Below, piece after piece: positions 7,954 through 13,244 of a DNA stretch of 13,244 nt (position 1 is the stretch's first letter; every line of letters begins with the position of its first letter). This DNA comes from Pseudomonadota bacterium (GTDB lineage Bacteria > Pseudomonadota > Gammaproteobacteria > Pseudomonadales > UBA5518). Position numbers and translations under genes: made by a program. Location: NCBI GenBank assembly GCA_963204845.1, contig CAUJIL010000082.1, positions 1 to 13,244 of the forward strand. Reading direction: 5' to 3'. The notes beneath the pieces are model-generated. The model ran no database searches. It saw nothing but the letters and a program-made list of their open reading frames with translations, and was not told the origin of the DNA.

Positions 7954-9561
7954 ATGTACCAGCACTATTTCGGCCTGCGCGCGCTGCCGTTCTCGATCGC
8001 GCCGGATCCGCACTACCTGTACCTGAGCAACCAGCATCGCGAGGCGCTCGCGCACCTGCTTTACGGCGTCGGGGCGAGCGGGGGCTTCGTGCTGCTGACC
8101 GGAGAGGTGGGAACCGGCAAGACCACGGTGTGCCGCTGCCTGCTGCAGCAATTGCCCGAGAAGACCGAGCTGGCGCTGATCGTCAATCCCCGCCAGTCGC
8201 CGGCCGAACTGCTGGCCTCGATCTGCCACGAGCTTGGCATCGTGCCCGAGTCGGGGCAGGACACGGTCAAGCACCACACCGACCGCCTCATGCGGCATCT
8301 GCTCGCGGCGCACGCGCGGGGTTTTCGTGTGGTGGTAGTGATCGACGAGGCGCAGAACCTCGCGCCCGAGGTGCTCGAGCAGTTGCGGCTGCTCACGAAC
8401 CTCGAGACCAGCGAACGCAAGCTGCTGCAGCTGGTCCTGCTCGCGCAGCCGGAAATGAATGCGCTTCTGGCACGCCCCGACATGCGGCAGTTCGAGCAGC
8501 GGATCACGGCGCGTTACCACCTGCGCGCGCTCGATCTGCGCGACACCCGCGCCTACATCAATCACCGGCTCGCGGTGGCGGGCATGTACCAGGAGCTGTT
8601 CCCGCCGTGGGCGGTGCGCCGCCTGTACGCGGCCAGCGCCGGCGTGCCGCGGGTGTTGAACGTGTTGTGTGACCGCGTGCTGCTCGGCGTCTACGGCGAA
8701 GGCGCGCGGTCCATCGGGCACCGGCACGTGCGCGCCGCGATCCGCGAGGTGCGCGGCGAGACGGTAGCTCCCGGGCGACGCCGCTGGCCGTGGTTCGGCG
8801 CGCTCAGCGCGGCCGTGCTGTCGGGCATCATCACCGGCACGCTGGCACTGCGCGGTGTGCCGGACGGGGTGGGCGCGCTGCTGGGACGCGTGCAGCCCGC
8901 GGATACCCCGACGGTGTTGCCGCTGGGTGCGGGGTTGCAACGGCTGCTCGAACTGCGCGGCATCGCGCCCCCCGAAGGCGCGCTCGACTGCGCCAGCGTG
9001 ACCCGCCTCGGGATCGCCTGTGTGCGCCAGCAGCGAGGCGATCGCTCGCTCGCTCCCATTTTGGAACCGGTGCTGCTCGAACTGGCCGGCGGCTACGTGG
9101 TGCTGGAGCGCGTGGCAGGTGATCGTCCGCTGGTCACCGATGCGCGTGGGACCCGCTCGCTGGCGAGCTGTGCGTTGCTGCCCGCGTGGACCGGCGGCGC
9201 GATCACGCTCGGTGCCATCGCACCGCGGATGCCCCCGGCCGAGACGCCCGGCGGCGACCTCGCTGGATTGGCGCGCTGGCTGAACGAGCGCCTCGATGCA
9301 CTGGCGGGCACGCCGCTCAGTGCGGTGGACGTGGTCGCACGCCTCGAGTTCGGCGGTGAAGCCGAGGCGGTGCATGACCTCGATGCCACCGGCGCCGTGC
9401 TCGCGAGTGTGCCGCTCACGGAAATCCACGACCTCCGAAGCGAGTTTTCGGCCGAGTTGCTGGCGCGCGTCGAGTATTTCCGGGCCCATGCCGGACTGCC
9501 TCCGGGCGGCGGCGTGGACCGCGAACTGCTGGCGGTGCTCGCTGCGCCGCAAGGCGGTTGA
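7954..9561 (+). CDS. gspA: GspA/ExeA-type AAA+ ATPase with periplasmic peptidoglycan-binding region
   Basis: This is a 535-residue inner-membrane ATPase of the ExeA/GspA family, which with GspB promotes insertion and multimerisation of the secretin at peptidoglycan. 'MYQHYFGLRALPFSIAPDPHYLYLS' is the classic N-terminus. Walker A is GEVGTGKTT (Lys56) and Walker B is VVVVIDEAQNL (Asp131, Glu132), followed by sensor-like 'LVLLAQPEMNALL' and 'FEQRITARYHLRAL'. A transmembrane helix lies at about residues 280-300. The periplasmic part begins with a C39-peptidase-like domain (about 325-425) that keeps 'LGIACVRQQ' and 'EPVLLELAGGYVVLERV'. The usual catalytic His before the 'YVVL' strand is Gly380 here, so it is probably non-catalytic. 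A weak peptidoglycan-binding-type segment ('VEYFRAHAGLPPGGGVDRELLAVL') ends the protein. It is encoded 3 nt after gspM and 1 nt before gspB. Confidence 0.92.
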   Translation: MYQHYFGLRALPFSIAPDPHYLYLSNQHREALAHLLYGVGASGGFVLLTGEVGTGKTTVCRCLLQQLPEKTELALIVNPRQSPAELLASICHELGIVPESGQDTVKHHTDRLMRHLLAAHARGFRVVVVIDEAQNLAPEVLEQLRLLTNLETSERKLLQLVLLAQPEMNALLARPDMRQFEQRITARYHLRALDLRDTRAYINHRLAVAGMYQELFPPWAVRRLYAASAGVPRVLNVLCDRVLLGVYGEGARSIGHRHVRAAIREVRGETVAPGRRRWPWFGALSAAVLSGIITGTLALRGVPDGVGALLGRVQPADTPTVLPLGAGLQRLLELRGIAPPEGALDCASVTRLGIACVRQQRGDRSLAPILEPVLLELAGGYVVLERVAGDRPLVTDARGTRSLASCALLPAWTGGAITLGAIAPRMPPAETPGGDLAGLARWLNERLDALAGTPLSAVDVVARLEFGGEAEAVHDLDATGAVLASVPLTEIHDLRSEFSAELLARVEYFRAHAGLPPGGGVDRELLAVLAAPQGG

Positions 9562-9562
9562 G

Positions 9563-10210
9563 ATGTCCTACATCCTCGACGCACTGCGCCGCTCCGAGCA
9601 GGAGCGGCGCCGCGAGGCGGGTACGCCGCTGCAGTCGATCCACGCCTTCCAGCCGCCGCCGCGACCACGGGGTGTGCGGCGGGCGTTACCGGCGCTGCTC
9701 GGGCTCGCGTTGGTTCTCGGCGGCCTCGGAGTCGGGATCGGGTTCGGCCCGCGGCTGCTCGAGCGGGTCAACGAGCCGCCCGCGCCGGTTGCCGAGGTGG
9801 GCGGCACGCGTGCCGCCGTCCAGCCGGAGACCGCCGCCGAGGCGGGATCAGGCACCGCTGCCGCAGTGGATGCGCGGGCGGCCGCGGTAGCAACCGCTGA
9901 CGGGTCCGCATCGGGTGTGTTGCCCGCGGCACCAGCGGCAGCGCCGGTGGAGCGCGCAAACAGTGCCGGTGAACTGCTGGAGCCGTGGCAACTGAGCGAA
10001 GCGGAGCAGCGCTTCCTGCATGGCCTCACCGTCTCGATGCACGTCTATTCCGCGACGCCGGAGCAGCGCACGGCCATCATCAACGGATTCCGCGTACGCG
10101 AAGGGCAGTCGCTGGGGCAGGACCTGGACCTGCTCGAGATCGTTCCGGATGGCATCATCGTCGGCTTCCAGGACAAGCGTGTTCACCTCGCGACGGTGGA
10201 ACTCCCGTAG
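9563..10210 (+). CDS. gspB: GspB/ExeB-type secretin assembly protein
   Basis: A 215-residue bitopic inner-membrane protein. It opens with MSYILDALRRSEQERR, the hallmark of the GspB family, has a transmembrane helix at about residues 41-62, then a long Ala/Pro/Glu-rich periplasmic linker (about 70-145). It ends in a compact C-terminal domain from about residue 150 ('GLTVSMHVYSATPEQRTAIINGFRVREGQSLG', 'LLEIVPDGIIVGFQDKRVHL'). This domain is the T2SSB fold, which resembles the GspC HR domain and binds the periplasmic part of the secretin. Together with GspA it helps anchor and assemble GspD at the cell wall. It starts 1 nt after the gspA stop. Its TAG stop codon is the TAG of the first GTAG-headed palindrome of the downstream array. 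The last gene of the rightward operon. Confidence 0.95.
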   Translation: MSYILDALRRSEQERRREAGTPLQSIHAFQPPPRPRGVRRALPALLGLALVLGGLGVGIGFGPRLLERVNEPPAPVAEVGGTRAAVQPETAAEAGSGTAAAVDARAAAVATADGSASGVLPAAPAAAPVERANSAGELLEPWQLSEAEQRFLHGLTVSMHVYSATPEQRTAIINGFRVREGQSLGQDLDLLEIVPDGIIVGFQDKRVHLATVELP

Positions 10211-10348
10211 GTTCGGCCTGTGGCCGAACAGGTCCGCGTAGGTTCGGCCTGCGGCCGAACACTTTCCGGGCACAGCCCGGACCTACACGAACATGTCCGG
10301 GCACGGCCCGGACGTACGGGAACAGGTCCGGGCACGGCCCGGACGTAC
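10207..10348. repeat. REP-like palindrome array, 31-bp register (two forward, three inverted units)
   Basis: Five short palindromes fill the gap between the converging gspB and gspD. Two forward units have GTAG at 10207 and 10238, each followed by GTTCGGCC-TGT/TGC-GGCCGAAC (10211-10229 and 10242-10260). Three inverted units have TCCGGGC-ACA/ACG-GCCCGGA at 10265-10281, 10296-10312 and 10327-10343, each followed 1 nt later by CTAC or its variant GTAC. Both groups repeat with an exact 31-bp period. Read on the reverse strand the second group becomes GTAGG-TCCGGGC-TGT-GCCCGGA, so the two groups are one family in opposite orientation. The GTAG head plus 3-nt-loop hairpin is the architecture of REP elements mobilised by RAYT transposases; none is encoded here. 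No T-tract follows, so simple intrinsic termination is not evident, but strong hairpins on both strands could protect 3' ends or limit read-through between the convergent genes. Confidence 0.9.
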
Positions 10349-10357
10349 GGGAGCATG

Positions 10358-10379
10358 TCAGCTCACGGACCGGATGGCA
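10358..10379. repeat. Decayed sixth palindrome unit, overlapping the 3' end of gspD
   Basis: Exactly 31 bp after the last intact inverted unit the sequence still matches it at 14 of 22 positions, including the core CACGG-CCGGA, and the 9-nt spacer before it matches at 7 of 9. The left arm has decayed, so no full hairpin forms. The gspD stop (TCA on the + strand, 10363-10365) and its last codons (for LPSGP) lie inside this copy. Confidence 0.6.
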
Positions 10380-12216
10380 GCGGTGGCAGCGCGGGAGCGC
10401 CCGCGTCGTGGCCGATCTGCAGGTCGCGGATGCGCTCGTAGCGTTCGCGGGTCGGCGCTTCGGCTGCGGCCGCATCGGCGAGGATCCGCGTGCTGACGAA
10501 GACCATCAGGTTGCGCCGCTCCACTTCGGTGCCGCGCGAGCGGAACAGCGCACCGAGCAACGGCAGGTCACCGAGCAGCGGCACCTTGCGCACGGTCTCG
10601 ATCCTGCGGTCCTCGGCCAGGCCGCCGAGTACGAGGATGTCCTGGTCCTGCAGCATCACGCTGGTGCGGATGCTGCGCTTGTCGGTGACCACGTCGGTCG
10701 CGATTTCCTCGTCGCTCAGGGATTCGACCTGCTGCAGGATATCGAGCGTGATCGCATCTCCCTGGTTGATCCGTGGCGTCACCTGCAGCGTGACGCCGAT
10801 ATCCTGGCGCTCGATGGTCACGAACGGATTGCTGGCCGGGGTGGCCTGCGAGGTCGACTCGCCGGTCTTCAGCGGAACATTGGAGCCGACCAGGATCTCG
10901 GCTTCCTGGTTGTCGAGAGCAACCACGGACGGCGTCGACAGGATGTTGTTGTGGCGGTCGACCTCGAGCGCGCGCAGCACCGCGCGCAGCGAACCGTTGC
11001 GGAAATAGCCCACGCTCAGCCCGGCGGGCGCGAGTTCGAGCTCGCCGCTGCCGCTCGTGGTGCGCGAGACGGCCTCGATCCCGGAGCCGTCGAACGCGGT
11101 GCGCCACTCTACGCCCAGGCTGCGGGCGGTGGCGTCGTCGACCTCGGCGATGATCGCCTCGATCAGCACCTGCGCGCGGCGAATGTCGAGCTTGCGCACG
11201 ACCGCGAGCATCTCGTCGAGTCGATCGGGCGGCGCGCTGATCACCAATGCGTTGGTCGATTCGCTGGGCTCGACGGCGATTTTCGCCACGGGCGCGGCGC
11301 CATCGGCCGCCGCCGGGTGCATCGCGCGCAGGATGCCCGCCATCTCGGCCGCCGGCAGATAGTGCAGATAAACCACCTCGAGCCGCCCCTCGGCGACTTC
11401 CGGTTGATCGAGGCGCGTGATCAGCTCGCGCGTGCGAGCGCGCTGCGCGGTGGCGCCGGCCAGCAGCAACGAGTTGCTCGATTCGTCGGCGGCGATCTGC
11501 AGCCCTTGCGCGGCACTCTCGCCGAGCAGTTTCTGCAGGGCCGCGGCGAGCGCGATGGCCGATGTGTGCCGCAGCCCGATCACCTCGAGGTCGAGCGATG
11601 CGCTGCGATCGAGCTCGCGCGCGAGCCGCGCGACGCGCCGCACGTTGCTCGCGACATCGGTTATCAGCAGGCTGTTGCCCCCGGGCAGCGCCCCGAGGTG
11701 TCCGTGCGGTGGCACCAGTTCGCGCAGTGCGGTAGCCACGCCGTCGGCGGGAACGTTGTCGAGCCGCACCACCTCGCTGACCGGAACGTCGAGTTGCGGG
11801 TCGCGCAGCGCCTGGAGGAACTGGCCGGCGCCGGTGCGGATGTTGGCGGCCGGCACGATGCGCAGCACGCCGTCGCGGTCGATCGCGGTGTAGCCGTAGA
11901 CGTTGATGGCGTCGATCACTGCCGCCAGCGCTTCGTCAGGCGTCATCGGGTCGCGGGCGAGAATGGTGAGCGTGCCGCGCACCCGCGGGTCGATGACCAG
12001 CCGCCGGCCGGTTGCGTCGGCCACCCATTGCAGCACCGCGATGATATCGGCGCCGCGCATGTTCAGCGTCAGCCTTGCGTCCTGCACATCCGGCGCGACC
12101 GACGCATCCTGCGCGTGCGCGCCGGCGATCGCGCCGGCGAGCACCAGCGCGCCGAGCACGAGGCGCGGCGTGACAGGGCTACTGGTACGGGTGCGGCGCG
12201 GCATGCGGCTAAGCAT
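10363..12216 (-). CDS. gspD: Type II secretion outer-membrane secretin GspD
   Basis: The secretin forms the outer-membrane channel of the system. The protein has 617 residues, somewhat short for the family. It has a Sec signal peptide with likely cleavage after AHA (residue 35) and no lipobox. Domains in order: N0 from about residue 47 ('LTLNMRGADIIAVLQWVADATGRRLVIDP'), N1 ('VVRLDNVPADGVATALRELVPP', 'NSLLITD'), N2 ('VIGLRHTSAIALAAALQKLL', 'SSNSLLLAG'), N3 ('VVYLHYLPAAEMAGILRAM', 'STNALVIS'), then the secretin core with 'RRAQVLIEAIIAEV', GSNVPLK (444-450), 'NQGDAITLDILQQVES' and the signature 'VPLLGDLPLLGALFRS' (545 onward). The C-terminus has 'RERYERIRDLQ' and a Pro-rich tail. An alternative start is Met5. 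It is on the opposite strand, convergent with gspB, and 66 nt downstream of a small co-oriented gene. Confidence 0.97.
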   Translation of the reverse strand: MLSRMPRRTRTSSPVTPRLVLGALVLAGAIAGAHAQDASVAPDVQDARLTLNMRGADIIAVLQWVADATGRRLVIDPRVRGTLTILARDPMTPDEALAAVIDAINVYGYTAIDRDGVLRIVPAANIRTGAGQFLQALRDPQLDVPVSEVVRLDNVPADGVATALRELVPPHGHLGALPGGNSLLITDVASNVRRVARLARELDRSASLDLEVIGLRHTSAIALAAALQKLLGESAAQGLQIAADESSNSLLLAGATAQRARTRELITRLDQPEVAEGRLEVVYLHYLPAAEMAGILRAMHPAAADGAAPVAKIAVEPSESTNALVISAPPDRLDEMLAVVRKLDIRRAQVLIEAIIAEVDDATARSLGVEWRTAFDGSGIEAVSRTTSGSGELELAPAGLSVGYFRNGSLRAVLRALEVDRHNNILSTPSVVALDNQEAEILVGSNVPLKTGESTSQATPASNPFVTIERQDIGVTLQVTPRINQGDAITLDILQQVESLSDEEIATDVVTDKRSIRTSVMLQDQDILVLGGLAEDRRIETVRKVPLLGDLPLLGALFRSRGTEVERRNLMVFVSTRILADAAAAEAPTRERYERIRDLQIGHDAGAPALPPLPSGP

Positions 12217-12225
12217 AGCCGCTTT

Positions 12226-12259
12226 TGCCCGCCCGCCGGCACGTGCGGGCAGGTGCCGG
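12226..12259 (-). other. Mutually exclusive hairpins in the gspD leader
   Basis: Between the small gene and gspD, two 7-bp stems share sequence: TGCCCGC (12226-12232) with GCGGGCA (12245-12251), and CCGGCAC (12236-12242) with GTGCCGG (12253-12259). In the reverse-strand transcript the first stem ends 9 nt before the gspD ATG, where no good Shine-Dalgarno sequence is visible. A third small stem (ACCGCC with GGCGGT, 12266-12283) abuts the upstream stop codon. The high GC content makes chance stems likely. Confidence 0.35.
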
Positions 12260-12282
12260 GACGAAACCGCCCGCGGTGGCGG

Positions 12283-12501
12283 TCAGCGACACCCGTGCGC
12301 GATACGCGAGCGCAGTTCGCGCAGCCGTGTGTGCAGCCGGTTGGCCTGGGCGCTGGTGTGCGGGCGGCGCAGTTGCTCGCGCAGCTGCTCGCGCTGATGC
12401 TCCCAGCGCGCGCACTCGACGCCGCCAGCGTCCGCTGGTCCGGCTGTGAAGGTGAACGCGAGCGATACGGCGATGAGGAACGGCAGAAACGAGTGGCGCA
12501 T
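12283..12501 (-). CDS. Small exported helical-hairpin protein with two cysteines, unknown function
   Basis: A 72-residue protein that I believe is a real gene: an ATG at 12501 is preceded by GGGAGGGAA at ideal spacing (8 nt), with a good promoter candidate just upstream. Residues 1-25 form a convincing Sec signal peptide (basic start, hydrophobic core FLPFLIAVSLAFTF, cleavage after ADA), leaving a mature protein of about 47 residues. The mature part has Cys30 and Cys71 near its ends, an amphipathic helix rich in Gln, Glu, Arg and Leu ('WEHQREQLREQLRR'), a Pro47 turn, and a second helix ('QANRLHTRLRELRSRI'). A disulfide tying the two ends of an alpha-hairpin is a natural model. I recall similar small periplasmic proteins in gammaproteobacteria but know no established function. 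Its position 66 nt upstream of gspD, on the same strand, suggests cotranscription and possibly a role in secretin biogenesis. There is no lipobox, so it is not a conventional pilotin lipoprotein. Confidence 0.75.
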   Translation of the reverse strand: MRHSFLPFLIAVSLAFTFTAGPADAGGVECARWEHQREQLREQLRRPHTSAQANRLHTRLRELRSRIAHGCR

Positions 12502-12509
12502 CGGACTTC

Positions 12510-12515
12510 CCTCCC
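12510..12515 (-). promoter_or_regulatory. Ribosome binding site of the small exported protein
   Basis: GGGAGG on the reverse strand, 8 nt before the ATG at 12501, is a near-ideal Shine-Dalgarno sequence and the strongest single argument that this short frame is translated. Confidence 0.75.
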
Positions 12516-12529
12516 TGGAATCCGCTGTC

Positions 12530-12559
12530 AGTTGAGCGCGCGCCGGCAGCGATTGTCAA
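12530..12559 (-). promoter_or_regulatory. Sigma70-like promoter for the small gene and gspD
   Basis: On the reverse strand a perfect TTGACA (12559-12554) is followed after 18 bp by TCAACT (12535-12530), three of six matches to the -10 consensus. Initiation about 7 nt further on would give a leader of roughly 20 nt carrying the strong ribosome binding site. No comparable pair was seen for mobA on the other strand. Confidence 0.45.
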
Positions 12560-12630
12560 GTCGCACCGGCCCTTGCGTGCCGTCGCTCCGGATCGCGATG
12601 ATGGCGCCCGGTGCGAGGCGGGGGACGGTG

Positions 12631-13244
12631 ATGGACGAGGGCGGACGGGTGGCTGGCATCGTGCTCGCCGGGGGGCGCGGCAGCCGCATGGGCGCAGGCG
12701 GCAAGAGTCTGCGACGGCTGGGTGACCGCACCTTGCTCGAGCGGGTATGGCAACGCGCGGCGGCGCAGGTGGACCTGCTGCTGCTCAGCTACAACGACGA
12801 TCCGCGCGGCGTGCCGGTTCCCGCGGCGGCGGTGCTCGCCGATCCGCTGCCGGAGTACCCGGGTCCGCTCGCGGGCATTCTGGCCGGGCTCGAGTTCCTG
12901 CGCGCGCACCATCCCGAGCGGCACTGGCTTGCGAGCTTTGCGTGTGACTCGCCGTGGTTCCCGCCGGACCTGGTGCCACGGCTGCTCGCCGCGGCCGAGC
13001 GCAGCGGCGCCGACGTCGCCGTCGCGGCATCGGACGGACACCTGCAGCCGGTGTTCGCGTTGTGGTCGGTCACGCTGGCGCCGCGGCTGCGCGCGGCGCT
13101 GCTCGAGCGCAGGCAACGCGGCGTGGGTGCGTTCCTGCGCGGGTCGGCGCACGTCTGCGTGGACTGGTCGTCGGACGCCGATCCGTTTTTCAACATCCAC
13201 ACGCCGGACGAACTCGCGCTTGCCGAGCGGCGCCTGCGTGCCGA
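12631..13244 (+). CDS. mobA: Molybdenum cofactor guanylyltransferase MobA (3' end outside window)
   Basis: MobA transfers GMP from GTP to molybdopterin-molybdenum to make the guanine dinucleotide cofactor in the cytoplasm. The frame is open for 204 codons to the window edge, close to the usual full length of about 190-210. ATG 12631 follows a GGGGGA sequence; GTG 12628 directly before it is possible. The nucleotide-binding loop is 'GIVLAGGRGSRMGAGGKSL' with Lys25, followed by 'LADPLPEYPGPLAGILAGLEFL' (guanine-binding region), 'FACDSPWFPPDLV' with metal-binding Asp106, 'LQPVFALW' (139-145) and 'FFNIHTPDEL'. The residue before Lys25, normally Asp (G-x-DK), is Gly here. It is divergent from the gspD unit and functionally unrelated to secretion as far as the window shows. 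A related nucleotidyltransferase such as MocA is less likely given the 'CDSPWFPPDLV' and 'NIHTPDEL' segments. Confidence 0.9.
   Translation, partial: MDEGGRVAGIVLAGGRGSRMGAGGKSLRRLGDRTLLERVWQRAAAQVDLLLLSYNDDPRGVPVPAAAVLADPLPEYPGPLAGILAGLEFLRAHHPERHWLASFACDSPWFPPDLVPRLLAAAERSGADVAVAASDGHLQPVFALWSVTLAPRLRAALLERRQRGVGAFLRGSAHVCVDWSSDADPFFNIHTPDELALAERRLRA

Noticed and set aside
6901..9552. An 883-codon open frame on the reverse strand
   Set aside because: It lies opposite gspL, gspM and gspA, all recognised proteins. Its translation is Arg/Gln/His-rich with no domain pattern. Long antisense frames are expected at this GC content.
10262..10348. Rho-independent terminator for gspB
   Set aside because: The hairpins are strong but no U-tract follows any of them on either strand, so I treat them as REP-like elements and not a classical terminator.
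10207..10379. Possible CRISPR array
   Set aside because: The 31-bp periodicity comes from short palindromes with 8-9 nt conserved spacers; there are no unique spacers of 28-40 nt and no cas genes.
10220..10441. A 73-codon forward frame spanning the palindrome array
   Set aside because: Its codons are the repeats themselves and then the antisense of gspD. No ribosome binding site is seen and the repeat explains the openness.
12528..12731. A 67-codon reverse-strand frame over the mobA start
   Set aside because: It overlaps the mobA nucleotide-binding loop and the promoter candidate, is Arg/Pro-rich, and has no signal or motif.

Overview
This window carries most of a type II secretion system (T2SS, Gsp/general secretory pathway) from a GC-rich (very roughly 70% by eye) Gram-negative bacterium, most likely a gammaproteobacterium. 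The support for that assignment is the full Gsp set, ExeA/ExeB-type accessory proteins (GspA and GspB) and a MobA neighbour. I cannot name the genus. Frequent GTG starts, short Shine-Dalgarno sequences and overlapping genes fit a compact, GC-rich genome.

Layout. At the left edge the 5' two-fifths or so of gspC runs leftward out of the window. A ~220 bp divergent intergenic region separates it from a long rightward operon, gspE-F-G-H-I-J-K-L-M-gspA-gspB (588-10210), whose genes overlap or lie within about 10 nt of each other. A ~150 bp array of short palindromes follows (10207-10379), with the GTAG-headed architecture of REP elements on a strict 31-bp register. Converging on it from the right is gspD (secretin), preceded on the same strand by a small gene for an exported two-cysteine protein. 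A final intergenic region, with a good sigma70-like promoter facing left, separates this from a rightward mobA (molybdenum cofactor guanylyltransferase) that runs off the right edge.

How the parts work together. GspE (ATPase), GspF, GspL and GspM form the inner-membrane motor platform. GspG (major) and GspH, I, J and K (minor) are pseudopilins cleaved by a prepilin peptidase (GspO) that is not in this window. GspC links the platform to the outer-membrane secretin GspD. GspA (AAA+ ATPase with periplasmic domains) and GspB belong to families known to help the secretin through and onto peptidoglycan. No gspN, gspO or GspS/AspS-type pilotin lipoprotein is visible here. The unusual organisation is that gspC and gspD, adjacent at the head of the classical operon, sit on the opposite strand at the two ends of the cluster.

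Most worth a second look: the small exported Cys-X40-Cys protein co-oriented with gspD, and the palindrome array that supplies the gspB stop codon and, through a decayed sixth copy, the last codons of gspD. The core of the window is a recognisable T2SS and I do not claim an entirely new system.
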